A stretch of 64,000 nt of DNA from assembly GCA_030278955.1 (NCBI GenBank), contig JAOANR010000011.1, forward strand, positions 49,401,417 through 49,465,416, written 5' to 3'. This document shows, piece after piece, positions 1 to 10,328 of the stretch (positions within the stretch are counted from its first letter, which is position 1; every line of letters begins with the position of its first letter). This DNA comes from Hygrophila difformis. Its lineage: Eukaryota; Streptophyta; Magnoliopsida; Lamiales; Acanthaceae. The notes under the pieces were generated by a model. The model did not search any database and was not told the origin of the DNA. It was given only the letters and a program-made list of their open reading frames with translations. Both the position numbers and the translations under genes were made by a program.

Positions 1-259
1 ATTCTTTTCATAGCATAGACTCAAGTTTATTTACTAGTGGGATTAATTACAATTCCAATCCCAAGCGAAAAAATTACAATTCCAATCTTGTTGGTATCCC
101 TTTGGTTGAGCAAAGAAGCCAAGCAATGTCATGAGTGGAGACTGGAGAATAGGACACTTTGATGGTTTAAAGTTAAAACTGAGCTCTTTTATTTTGTGGA
201 AAAATAGATAAGAAAGTTCTGTATGAGAGAATGGAGTATATATATAAAGAAGACACTTT
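1..259. other. AT-rich intergenic, no gene seen
   Basis: No coding sequence is recognisable here. Bases 1-33 are repeated with a few mismatches at 481-513, just beyond the MITE at 260-449. This could be a local duplication or the flanks of an older element. Confidence 0.5.
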
Positions 260-449
260 GGCCCTATTTGGCAAACCAGCTAATCATAATTAGCTTAATC
301 AAGGCAATTTGAAATAAATTAGCTTAACATTTTGGATTTTAGCTTATTCTAGGCGAGAAATTGGCATCGAAATTGTCAAACAACTAATTTTTACTAATTA
401 CTACTCACATAATCAGCTGATAGCTAACAGCTAATTCCCAAACAGGGTC
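260..449. mobile_element. hAT-like MITE, copy 1
   Basis: The ends GGCCCTATTTGGCAA and TTCCCAAACAGGGTC are imperfect inverted repeats, and the interior is AT-rich with repeated 'agctaat' words. The GGGCCTGTTTGG-type terminus is typical of small non-autonomous plant elements with hAT-like ends (family knowledge). I did not find a clean target duplication. A diverged copy in the opposite orientation lies at 9691-9945. Confidence 0.6.
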
Positions 450-2227
450 TTTATTTATTGTACTTTAGCTGTACAATTAAATTCTTATCATAGGATAGAC
501 TCAAGTTTATTTTAATCACATTTATGAATAGAAAATCCTTTGATCATCATTCATCGTTTGATTTCAGGTGAGAGTTCTTCATACTTTTGGAGTTTCGATC
601 ACTCAAATGTGCTAAAAGTTCTTCATATAAAATGGCAAGTAGCATTCGAGTTTGGTTGTGATTTTGATTGCCCATCTGTCGGACTAGCACATACACATTC
701 ACATACAGAGGCAGGCTTGCACTTTCTAGGGGATAATGACCAAAATTGGTCCTATAAGTTACCATTAATTCTCATTTAGTCAAAAAAAAGTATTTGAATT
801 ACCGAAATGGTCCTGCTCATAACCAAAATAGTCGTTTTTATTATATTATACCCAATAACTTTTATTTTATTACTTCCTAACCCCAAAATTATACTTTCTC
901 CGTATTCAAATATTTTTTACACAACAACTTTTCACGCAGTCCAGTACATATTTTAAAGCATTAATAACTCAAGTTCGGTACAAGTAAAAATTCGAAATTC
1001 GATATTTAAAAACTACACGATAAGAGGAATCTAACAAGATATCACTTGCCTATATTTTAACTTGTATAACTATGATAAAACTTTAAGTGAAAGTATGTGA
1101 GTGAATAGTAGCACATTACCAAACGTATACAGAGGCAGTAATTCTTTGTTTAATTAGTTGTTATTTTCAATGTAAAAATCCACTTTAAACGACCTAATGC
1201 TTCCGAAAATTATATAAACATCCAAGAAATAAATATATATTATAGAAATATAAGTATCACTACAAGAAAAAATCCAATTACCGACCCCAATTACCGACCA
1301 CCATAGTACGGGTCGGATTTACCGACCCCATTACCGACCCCAAAGTGGGGTCGGTAAAATTTAGCCATTATTGGGCCCAGTGATATTTGAAAACCAAAAC
1401 ACCGACCATAATTAATGTGGTCGGTATTACCGACCCCATTACCGACCCCAATTGGGGTCTGTAGTTTTTTTCAATTTTTTTTAATTTTTTCCATTATTTT
1501 ATTATTTATTTTATATTTTTATTAAATATTTATTTGATTATTTATATAATTTAATTATTTATTTATTTGGGCCAATTAATTAATTATTTATTTTATAATT
1601 TAATTATTTATTAATTTAATTAATGAATTAATATTTTAATTTAATTAATTTTTTAAATTTTTTTTATTAAAAATAATTTTATATTATTATTTAAATTTAT
1701 CTTAATTTTTGAATAATTTTATTATTTTATTTAATTCATTGTTTTTAATTTTTTTTGATTTAATTAATTTTATTTTATATTTTATTTAATTAATAAAATA
1801 TTTATTATTTAATTAATTTAATTTTATTTTATATTTCTATTCAATTAACTACAAAAAAAAATTAAGTTAGCAACCGAAATTTGCGATTGAACATATTGGG
1901 TGGCTATTACCGACCGAATTAGCAACCGGATTATTCATATTGATTATTGAATTTTATATTCCATATGTTATTTTTTAATTTTTAATTATGGAATTTAATA
2001 TTTTTATAAATTTTTTAATTCAATTAATATTTAATCATATTGATTTCTGTTTTCTAAAATTTAATTAGTGATTTAATTAATTTTATCCATTTAGTTAATG
2101 AATTATTCTACAACTTATTTAATTAATATCAATTTTTATACTATTTTTTTAAGTTATTAATTACATATTTATATATAAAAATATTATATATATTTAATAA
2201 ATTACATATGATAACATGAAAAGTTGT

Positions 2228-2292
2228 GTATCCGGATGGCACGCGCGTGGGTGAGGAATGCACCTCACCTGGGTTCGAATCCTCTCTACAGC
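2228..2292 (+). repeat. tRNA/SINE-like segment 1 inside CACTA
   Basis: A GC-richer island carries a B-box-like GGTTCGAATCC near 2272 preceded by a degenerate tRNA-like head. The flanks are AT-rich. It may be a tRNA-derived SINE head. The A box is weak, so it is not a functional tRNA. Confidence 0.4.
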
Positions 2293-2348
2293 ATTTAGGG
2301 GGGAATTAATATATATGACACGTGGCGGGTTTCCATTGGTGGTGCGAA

Positions 2349-2416
2349 GGGCTAGCCCAGCTGGTTAGGGTTGTGGCTCGGTGGTGCGAGGTTATGGGTT
2401 CGAGCTCTCTTGAGCA
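2349..2416 (+). repeat. tRNA-derived SINE head inside CACTA
   Basis: It has a near-consensus RNA polymerase III A box, TAGCCCAGCTGG (from about 2352), and a B box, GGTTCGAGCTC (from about 2397), spaced as in plant tRNA-derived SINEs. It is not a complete tRNA cloverleaf. It sits about 300 bp from the right end of the CACTA element. Confidence 0.5.
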
Positions 2417-3057
2417 CATTTTATTTCATATAAGAAATTTACCGACCCCAAAATGGGGTCGGTAATGGGGTCGTAATCTCGGGTCCTCGAGGTCCCTAGA
2501 CCTCGCTTACCAACCCCAATGTTGGTCGGTAATGGAGTCGGTAATTTTACCGACCCACATGGGGTCGGTAATCTCCCGACCCCCAGAATCTTTGGTCGGA
2601 GCCAAATTACCTACCATCAATTTACCGACCCGGGATTGGGGTCGGTAATGGGGTCGGTAAACCTGTAGACGACCCGTAAAACCTAGTTACCGACTCCATT
2701 TTGGGGTCGGTAAAACGAAATTTTCTTGTAGTGTATGTTATAAGGACTACATTTCATAAAATATACATTTTTTGGGTAATGTTAGAAATTTTAAAAGTAT
2801 AGAGACCAAAAAATAATTTACCAAAATGTCATCATGACTAAATTGGTCGAAAAAAATAAAAGTTACAGAAACGATCTGCTAATTCAAAAACTTACATGAT
2901 CATTTTGATTATTAACAATTAACTTACATGACCATTTCAGTAATTCAAATACTTTCTGGACCGAATGAGAATTTGGTAGTAATTCAAATAATTTCTGGAC
3001 CAAATGAGAATTTGAATTTGGGATAAGTTACAGTTGGTCATTATCCACACTTTCTAG

Positions 3058-3479
3058 TTTCGTCCATTCTATTATGACTAACCATATAAAACTATAAAAG
3101 TGTCTGATTAAATGAGGGCGTACAAGAGCATTAATTAAGGGCTCAGGCTTTGACACGGTGAGGGTAGGATGGTCTTTTCTCACGGGAATCATCCCCCATT
3201 ATGTTCTTGTTGTCGTATATCACCCGCATGCACGCACAATCACACTCGATTAACAAAGTTTTATTAGTAATTAACTACTAATTACTAGTATTTGTTTAAG
3301 AAAATGCAATATAAGATAATTATTATAAATAATGTTAAAATGCTATCGCATAAACTAGCTAGGCAAAGGGCAAGAATTCAACACTCTTTCTCGGGAGGAT
3401 TTGTCCCTGTGCTATCATTGAAGTTAAAATATATGATTATTTAAAAAACAATTATGAGCGAGCAGTTGGCACCAGTGGC
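3058..3479. other. Intergenic, no gene seen
   Basis: Low-complexity AT-rich sequence with no recognisable coding or repeat boundary. Confidence 0.4.
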
Positions 3480-3691
3480 GGATCTAGAAAATTTTGATCG
3501 GTAGGCCCAGAATTTGCTTTGATAAAAGTTATTGTTGAGTGTACCCTTTCAACTACAATTGTAGCAACTGATGATAGGACAAATGTTAATTCGATCAATT
3601 TATAGATAAGTGGAAAAATCACATCATTTTCTATTTTGACTATCGCAATTAGAAGTTCTTTTATACATTGAATTTTTTCATTATACTTCAT
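3480..3691 (-). pseudogene. hAT transposase C-terminal (dimerisation) remnant
   Basis: The minus-strand frame reads FPLIYKLIELTFVLSSVAT followed by VVERVHSTITFIK. This resembles the hAT C-terminal dimerisation region of plant hAT/TTF-type transposases, where 'FPLVYRLIEL...VATA.VERSFSAM..IK' is usual. Only about 60 codons remain. The conserved S after VER is changed and no upstream transposase domain is open, so this is a dead fragment. Identification rests on motif memory, not on a search. Confidence 0.6.
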
Positions 3692-4206
3692 ACATGTGAA
3701 AAGAAAACCTTCGATTGATGATATAATAACACACGTGAATTGATTTAAAAAAACAAAGAAAAAAAAAGAAAATCAATAATTCACTTGATAGAGTTCAGAT
3801 AGACAAACTAATCAGTCAATATAAAATTTGGAGAATTGAACTCTAGAATTAAGATAGAAATATAGAGTAGTAACTTCGAACTTATCTCAGTTAATCAATT
3901 AATCATTTCACAATCATTCAAACCAAAAGCCTAGGAAAAAATTCAAGATAATTCAAATATATTAATATTAAGCGCAATACATATATGCCAAATTAAAATA
4001 TTTAAAATACTAACTAAACTGAATATTTTCACCTTGATTAAAATATGTGATTTCTAGCTCCGACCCTCCTTTTTTCCCGAAAAAATATGTCATTTCCTAG
4101 TATGAGAATGAGACATGATACATGAATAATTAATAACACGAGATAACCTAAACCACAACTAAATCATCAATGAAAAATAAAATAAGTAGACACAACACAA
4201 TAATAT
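3692..4206. other. AT-rich intergenic
   Basis: No gene recognised. It may contain older upstream remains of the hAT remnant. Confidence 0.35.
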
Positions 4207-4494
4207 ATGCTCCATCCGTCCCAGACCCAGTTAACGTGTCTTGTTCGACTTTTTGATACTCTTCATTGTTCAACTTTAACTCAATCTTATTGCAAGTATA
4301 TATTCGGTAAAAGATAGTGGAGCTGGGTCTTATTAGAATCGTATTATCATTTAATTTAGAATATATATTTTATATAATTTTTAATTATATATTTTTATAT
4401 ATTAATAATTAAAAAAGTGAATTGCATTGTACAAAAATAAAATAAGAAGCTTACCCAAAAAAAAAATAAAATAAGACAAATTAAGTATGGAGTA
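4207..4494. mobile_element. Degenerate Stowaway-like MITE
   Basis: It starts TGCTCCATCCGTCCC and ends with a decayed inverse near 4482-4494 (TATGGAGTA). The 'CTCC(A/C)TCCGT' start is the hallmark of this plant MITE group. The interior is decayed and the boundaries are approximate. Confidence 0.5.
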
Positions 4495-4612
4495 ATTAAT
4501 TGTACCTACAAATACCAAATAGTGTTGAATCGAAACTTGCATGATTCGCATAATTAAATCAAAGATGTTGGGGGTAGGGTAGGACGTAGGAGTTGCAATA
4601 CTTTATAGTGCA

Positions 4613-4649
4613 CTCTGCAGACTGCAGACTGCAGACTGCATGACTGCAC
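4613..4649. repeat. Short tandem repeat, CTGCAGA units
   Basis: About four direct copies of CTGCAGA followed by a CTGCATGACTGCAC variant. Confidence 0.8.
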
Positions 4650-4857
4650 AAAAAGTTAAAAAGTTTTTTCGGCTGGATGGCTTAAAAAAGCCAGATAAGA
4701 AAACGTACTCACAGAGGACAAAAAGGAGTCAAGAAACACAAAATACTTAACAGAAAGGAGAACCATAACATATTAACATGAGGCTATATCTACACAAAAA
4801 GTTAAAAGTTGGAAAAGTATCCGAATAAAAAGTTCTATTTTAAATGTAGTAGTACTA

Positions 4858-5118
4858 CTCCCTCCGTTTTTTTTTTAACTTCACCCATCCTGCACTGCAC
4901 GCAATCCAATGCGCATTTTCAATCATCAATATCTCATATTATATATAAGTAAAAATTATAAAAATTTGATATTTTAAAACTACGCGATTAGACGAATCCA
5001 ACAACATCTCACTTGACTATGTTTTATCTTATATAACTATGATAAAAAGATGAATCAAAGTTACTTAATGAATAGTTTATACTATTCAAAGGGAGAAGAT
5101 AAAAAAAAACAGAGGGAG
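4858..5118. mobile_element. Stowaway-like MITE, copy 2
   Basis: The ends are CTCCCTCCG and an imperfect inverse, with TA at both flanks (4856-4857, 5119-5120). It is about 261 bp, without coding capacity, and nearly identical along its length to the copy at 5852-6111, so this subfamily amplified recently. Confidence 0.8.
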
Positions 5119-5430
5119 TATATTACAATTTCATCCCACATTTGGATCATTTTTAAATACATTTGTTTAGACTACGTCCATATATAATTATTGGATTTAA
5201 TTTAGAGTCTTATGATCTAGTAGTATATAAATGAACATAGAGTTAAAACTTAAAAATAAATAAAAAAAAGAATATACTCGTATGTATAGATGTGATAAAA
5301 TCATCAACATATAATTGTTCCCTTCATCATCTTAGAATCTCAAGAAAATAGGACAATCAAAATAAAATCTATTAAAAAAAAAAAGTAAAAAATATGTGAT
5401 AAAAGAATGCTGACACGACACAATTAATGG
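5119..5430. other. AT-rich intergenic
   Basis: No gene or clear element recognised. Confidence 0.35.
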
Positions 5431-6235
5431 GGGAAAATTAACATTTTAGTCCTTTAAGTTTCAAAATTCACCAAAATAGTCATCTTTCATTTCAATTGAA
5501 AAATTGGTCCCCTAAGTTTGATGTTTTATCCAATTTGATTCTTTAGGCATAATAAACCTAATTAATATCTAATTAAAAATAATTAAATCATTAATATTAG
5601 TTCTACAATCCTTAATGGGTCAATCCACCAACACATTTATCAAAACCCATTTTATTAAAAAAATACTATTTTATTTAAATAAAATTACCTTTTATTAAAA
5701 AATAATTTTATTCAAAAAATAATCATTCATAAAAAATCTATTTTATTTAAATAAAATTAAGGGTTATAAGTTGACCCATTTAATTAAGGGATGAGACTTA
5801 TATTAATGGCTTAATCCTACTTTATTACATGTACGTTAATTAAATGTATTACTCCCTCCGTTTTTTTTTAACTTCACCCATCCTGCACTGCACGCAATCC
5901 AATGCACATTTTCAATCATCAATATCTCATATTATATATAAGTAAAAATTATAAAAATTTGATATTCTAAAACTACGCGATTAGACGAATCCAACAACAT
6001 CTCACTTGACTATGTTTTATCTTATATAACTATGATAAAAAGATGAATCAACGTTATTTAATGAATAGTTTCTACTATTCAAAGGGAGAAGATAAAAAAA
6101 AACGGAGGGAGTATGTCAGAAAGACTAAATTGGAGAAAAAAAAAAAAACTTAGAGGACTAATTTTTCCAATTGAAACGAAGAGGACTATTTTGGTAAATT
6201 TTGAAACTTAAAGGACTAATTTATTAATTTTTCCC
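5431..6235. mobile_element. Mutator-type MITE with long terminal inverted repeats
   Basis: A 9-bp duplication AATTAATGG (5422-5430, 6236-6244) flanks ends that form inverted repeats of roughly 100 bp. The left end reads as phrases such as TTAGTCCTTTAAGTTTCAAA and the right end carries its inverse. There is no coding capacity. A Stowaway-like MITE is nested inside at 5852-6111. Confidence 0.85.
5852..6111. mobile_element. Stowaway-like MITE, copy 3 (nested)
   Basis: It starts CTCCCTCCG and ends CGGAGGGAG with TA on both sides (5850-5851, 6112-6113). It is almost identical to 4858-5118 and is inserted in the Mutator-type MITE. Confidence 0.88.
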
Positions 6236-7484
6236 AATTAATGGGGCCGCTCATTGCTAAAAAAAGAAATTAACACCCCCTCCCACCCCCAACGTCAGAT
6301 TATTGTTATTTTTATTTTGAGTTTTTGAATTATTGGATCTGTAAATCAATAAAAGTATGAGTTTTTCTTTTTATTTTATTATCTTGTGCCCCTATTTTTT
6401 TTTTTCTTCCCAAAATATTTACAGAAATCCTAAATTACAGCACAATATTGCAAGTATCCCCTATTTGAAATTTGTAACATTTTATGGGGTATATAATTAT
6501 ATATGCAGTTGATTCCCAAGTGTTCTCGTCTGTTAATTACATGCGTCCTTGTTTGGAAGATATAATTACTGAAACTAGGCATAAGAAGGATTTTGTCAAT
6601 TTTCTGAGACCCATAGATACTCTTTATATAATGGGGTTATGTTTATTAATTAAAATATAGAATAACTGAAATAGGTCATAGAAGGAGATTTTTTGCTTTT
6701 TGAGTCTCTGCTATATGTAGAATTTTCGGTTAAAGGCCATTAGAAGCCATTTGCGCAACGTTAGGCCAAATGGTCAAAAATAATGCTAATTACGAGCCAC
6801 ATGATGTGCGCGCGCTACAGACCCGTTCCCGATGGCCAAAAGTGGACAGGCCAGATCTTCTTTTGGATGCATATTTTTATTTTTTTATATAATTAAAATA
6901 AATAATATTCCATCCATTTTATTATTTGTGTCTCAATTTCTTTTTTTTTTTTGTCAATCTCATCATTTTTGTCTCTTTTTTAGAAAATAATTAAATTAAT
7001 TACCAAATTCATTCCATCACATCACATAAATATATAAATTAAAATTCCAAACCTATGGTAACAGAAAAAAGAAATGCAATTAAAGTAACATATAGATATG
7101 AGTATCTCATCATCTCCCTTTTTATCTAGAATAAGATAGTTAGTTAGGTACATATAACCATGCAGAAAATACAAATTACTTTCCATTTTCTTTCTCCACA
7201 GTATTCAACAGCAAACATTCTCTTAAATCCACCGGCGGATTCGATGAGCAGATTGTATTTGTATATAATGACCGACGTGGTACTACTGTGATCACTGTGT
7301 ATTTCGAATCTGTTGATATTCTCTACTTACTTTATCATTGTGGCATGTCTCATCCTCTTAACATGTTTAGCAATAATCATGAATATTTTTTGGCTTGTGC
7401 AGATTCTAATGTCCTTATTAATTATAACTCATTCTTTTTAATCTTAAGGTTTTATCAGGAATTATACCATACTTTCATAATATA
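6236..7484. other. Intergenic with decayed repeats
   Basis: No gene recognised. Two related segments at about 6567-6622 and 6661-6718 look like a roughly 95-bp tandem duplication. A Stowaway-like fragment (TTCCATCCATTTTATT) starts near 6909. About 60 bp at 7158-7218 is closely similar to 11975-12045 in intron 1 of the first SWEET gene. Confidence 0.4.
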
Positions 7485-7745
7485 CTTCCTCCGTGTCTAT
7501 AAGTTTCTTACGAATTAACTTTTCACATAGTCTAATGCACATTATTAAATCATTAATAACTCAAGTTCGGTACCAATAAAAATTCTAAAAATTCGATATT
7601 TTTTAAATTACAAGACGAGAAAATCTAACAAGATCCCGCTTGGCTATATTTTAACTCGTATAACTATGATAAAAAAATAAATTAAAGTGATACAATGAAC
7701 AATATAGTAAAAGTTAAACTGTAAGAAACATATATATGGAGGAAG
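7485..7745. mobile_element. Stowaway-like MITE, copy 4
   Basis: It starts CTTCCTCCGTGTCTATAAG and ends with an imperfect inverse (...TATGGAGGAAG). TA flanks both ends. It is more diverged than the copies at 4858 and 5852. Confidence 0.72.
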
Positions 7746-7862
7746 TATATTATAAATTCATTAATTTTCTTTTTTTGTTAGACAACCAAAAAAGGCTAGA
7801 TAAAGAAATAAAGAGAAAAATGAAAGCCAGTACGCAAGAGAGCAAGCTTATCACTAAGGAAA

Positions 7863-8085
7863 TCAAGTCTCAGCCGCATCTGCTGCTAGAAGAGCCTTCA
7901 AAATATCCAGAGGAGAATGTCCAATTAAGTCGTGAAAAATAACTTATTATCTGCACCCAACTTCGCTAACACATCAATCACTGAATTGCTTTCCCGCATG
8001 ACATATTCAATCCTACAAACGTGAAACTCCCTTAGAAGATCTTGAATCCATAGAAGTAAGGCAGTCAACCAATCTCGGGGGAGAT
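7863..8085 (-). pseudogene. LINE-type RNase H (RVT_3-like) remnant
   Basis: Read on the minus strand, 8085 to about 7940 gives LREFHVCRIEYVMRESNSV followed by LAKLGADN. This matches the end of the RNase H-like domain common in plant LINE polyproteins (usually '...V.REAN..AD.LAKLG'). After one frameshift, 7863-7930 continues with HSPLDILKALLAADAAET and a stop, like the usual C-terminal tail. The frame is broken and nothing upstream is intact. Family assignment is by motif memory. Confidence 0.55.
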
Positions 8086-8099
8086 AGTTGATTAATTAT

Positions 8100-9212
8100 A
8101 TTGAGTATATTAAAATTTGTTCCTAAAAAAATAAATATAGAAAATAAAAAATGAATTAATAATATCCATACTTTAATTAATTATCATTCAAATATATATT
8201 AATAAGAAATTATAATAAAAGTATAACCATTTTTTTTAAAAAAAATATTGACACTCATGTGTCAGCAAAGCAAAGGTGTTTGGGTGCCCAATTCACACAT
8301 ATTACAAAGGGGATAAAATTTAACCAATTTTAAATCCTAATTTGAAATTTAATTTTTATCACAAAAAAAAAATTGTAATAACCTACTTCACATAATATAA
8401 AGGAAAAAATAATTACTCAACAAATAATTTTAAATTATAAGTGTAAATATAATTAAAATTTGGATATTCATAAATAACAGATTTTTCACAATTTTTTTGG
8501 ATTAAATTACTATTAATATTAGTATTTTAATATTTTTAGGTATCTATATATCATAAATAATTAATTTCTTTTTGGCAATGTAGTATTGACTATAATAGTA
8601 CTAGTATATTTTAAATCTTTAGAAAATCGAACAAGATGATAGCTAACGGACGGACAGAAATTTAAATACTGCGGGCAAGAAATTTAGCCTTTGACAAAAG
8701 CGAAAATCCTTTTAGTATACTCAATTTTTTGGAAGAGCTTTTATAGTATACTCAATTGGATGGTAGAATTTCCCAAAAAATTGGATGGTAGAATTATTAC
8801 ACAATAAAAAAAAAAAGGATCCCATAATAATTACCAGCTCATCAGCTCAATATGGCCGCCAAAACACAATCTCCAACATTCATACCCCAAATTGCTATCC
8901 TAACGTGGTAAAAGTGGCTTCAAAAACTTTTGGAGATTATAGAAAATACTACTAGTAGTATCTGAGTTGGCATACTTGATTTGGTTAGTGTACTGGTAAC
9001 TGGTCCCATATATTATCTATATAATAAATTTTAAATACTTTTTGGCTTGTGCAGACTCTTTTATCCTTATTAAAATAAATCTATCCTTCTTAATTTTCAG
9101 GGGTTAATCAGTCATTATGGGCTTATTTTTAAATCAACGGCTGTTGCAAAGACACATAGACAGACTGATACCTGCTGAGTAGAGCAACTGCCATGATTGA
9201 AAGTCGTGGTTA
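8100..9212. other. AT-rich intergenic
   Basis: No gene seen. A short stretch near 9042-9110 (TTTGGCTTGTGCAGA...) repeats with mismatches the stretch near 7390-7455, so pieces of this upstream region have been duplicated locally. Confidence 0.4.
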
Positions 9213-9615
9213 TTAATGAGTAGAGCTACTCAAACTCAACTCCAGACTCGGCTCAGAAAAACTCGACTCGGGTTCGAAAATTTTGAGTCGAGTCGAGCGG
9301 AGTATCAAGTACTTGACTTATTTTTTCAATAAATTTTTTAAATTTTAAAAAGGAAAATGCAAAAAAATAAAATAAAATACTCGATGAGCTCGAGTACTTG
9401 ACCCGACTCGAGCTCGAGAACGGAAAAAAATAAAAATAAATAAATAATCGAGCTCGAGTAGCTCGACTACTCGACTCGGTTGATTAAAAGAAAAAATACT
9501 CGAGTTACTCGAATTCAGGTCGAGTCGAGCTCGAGCTCGAGCTCGAGCTCGGCTACTCGAGTCGAGCTCGAGTACCCCACTACTCGAGCTCGACTCGACT
9601 CGATATCAACCCTAA
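9213..9615. repeat. GAGCTC/CTCGAG-rich palindromic repeat block
   Basis: About 400 bp is dominated by interleaved CTCGAG, GAGCTC and ACTCGACTCG words, including a run of (GAGCTC)n at about 9528-9550. A- and T-rich spacers lie in between. Almost every word is self-complementary. The short 'serine-rich' reading frame across it is an artefact of the repeat. Confidence 0.8.
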
Positions 9616-9690
9616 TTGAAAGGCCAACCCACTACAAAAATGATGTCTCCAACCAAGTTTATTCAAAATGACTACAATATAAAAGACGTG

Positions 9691-9945
9691 GGGCCTGTTT
9701 GGCAATTAGCTTTTAGCTTAATTGATTATGTGAGTAATAATTAGTTAAAATTAGCTGTTTGATATTTTCGAGACCAACTTTTTGCCTAAAATAAGTTAAA
9801 ATCTAAAATGCTGCTATTTGCAGCTGTTTCAAAAATGGTTGATTGAACACTATGTTAAGTTGTTTTGTGATTTTAAATAAGCTAACTTGTTTCATATTGC
9901 CTTGAATAAGCTAATTCCATTTAGTTGTATTGTCGAACACGGCGT
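9691..9945. mobile_element. hAT-like MITE, copy 2 (inverted relative to copy 1)
   Basis: It starts GGGCCTGTTTGGCAATTAG. Its left half matches, with divergence, the inverse of the right half of the element at 260-449, including the shared ATTATGTGAGTA word. The right end is degenerate, so the end coordinate is approximate. Confidence 0.6.
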
Positions 9946-10328
9946 GGATTTTGAGAATATATATGCAAAATTTCATTCAAAAAACTAAAACAATAAATTC
10001 AACAATTAAGATAAAACAATTAAAACATGAATTAAGATTAAATTCAATAATTAAGATAAAACAATAAAAAAATAAATAAAACAAAAAAACAAAATCCAAA
10101 ATACAGAATCTGTTCGTTACACTGGTGAGTGATGATTGTACCCGCCTCTGCCATCATTCTCCACTCCACTACACTGCCGTCTGCCTTCATCGCCTCATTC
10201 CCCTCATTCTCCCTTTCACCATTCTCCTTTCCCTGCCTTGTCTTCCAGCTTTTTTATTGTGCTATTTTTTACTGTTTCATACTTCCATTTTCAATCCCAG
10301 CGTACCTCTGCAAAGAAGAAGAAGGAAG

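Larger units (their letters stand above)
1258..2733. mobile_element. Non-autonomous CACTA (En/Spm) element
   Basis: It starts CACTACAAGAAAA and ends TTTTCTTGTAGTG, the canonical CACTA terminus, with a 3-bp target duplication TAT (1255-1257 and 2734-2736). Many direct and inverted copies of ACCGACCCC/GGGGTCGGT crowd both ends (about 1280-1460 and 2445-2715). These are like the subterminal transposase-binding repeats of the family. The middle is very AT-rich and has no transposase. It lies inside the Mutator-like element. Confidence 0.93.
730..3048. mobile_element. Non-autonomous Mutator-like element
   Basis: A 9-bp target duplication ACTTTCTAG (721-729 and 3049-3057) flanks a segment whose ends are inverted: GGATAATGACCAA near 731 and TTGGTCATTATCC ending near 3046. 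A 9-bp duplication is the Mutator-superfamily size. The interior has no transposase, but holds older repeat sequence and a CACTA element at 1258-2733. Confidence 0.8.

Noticed and set aside
2228..2416. Possible tRNA genes
   Set aside because: Box A/B-like words exist, but a full cloverleaf could not be built. SINE heads fit better.
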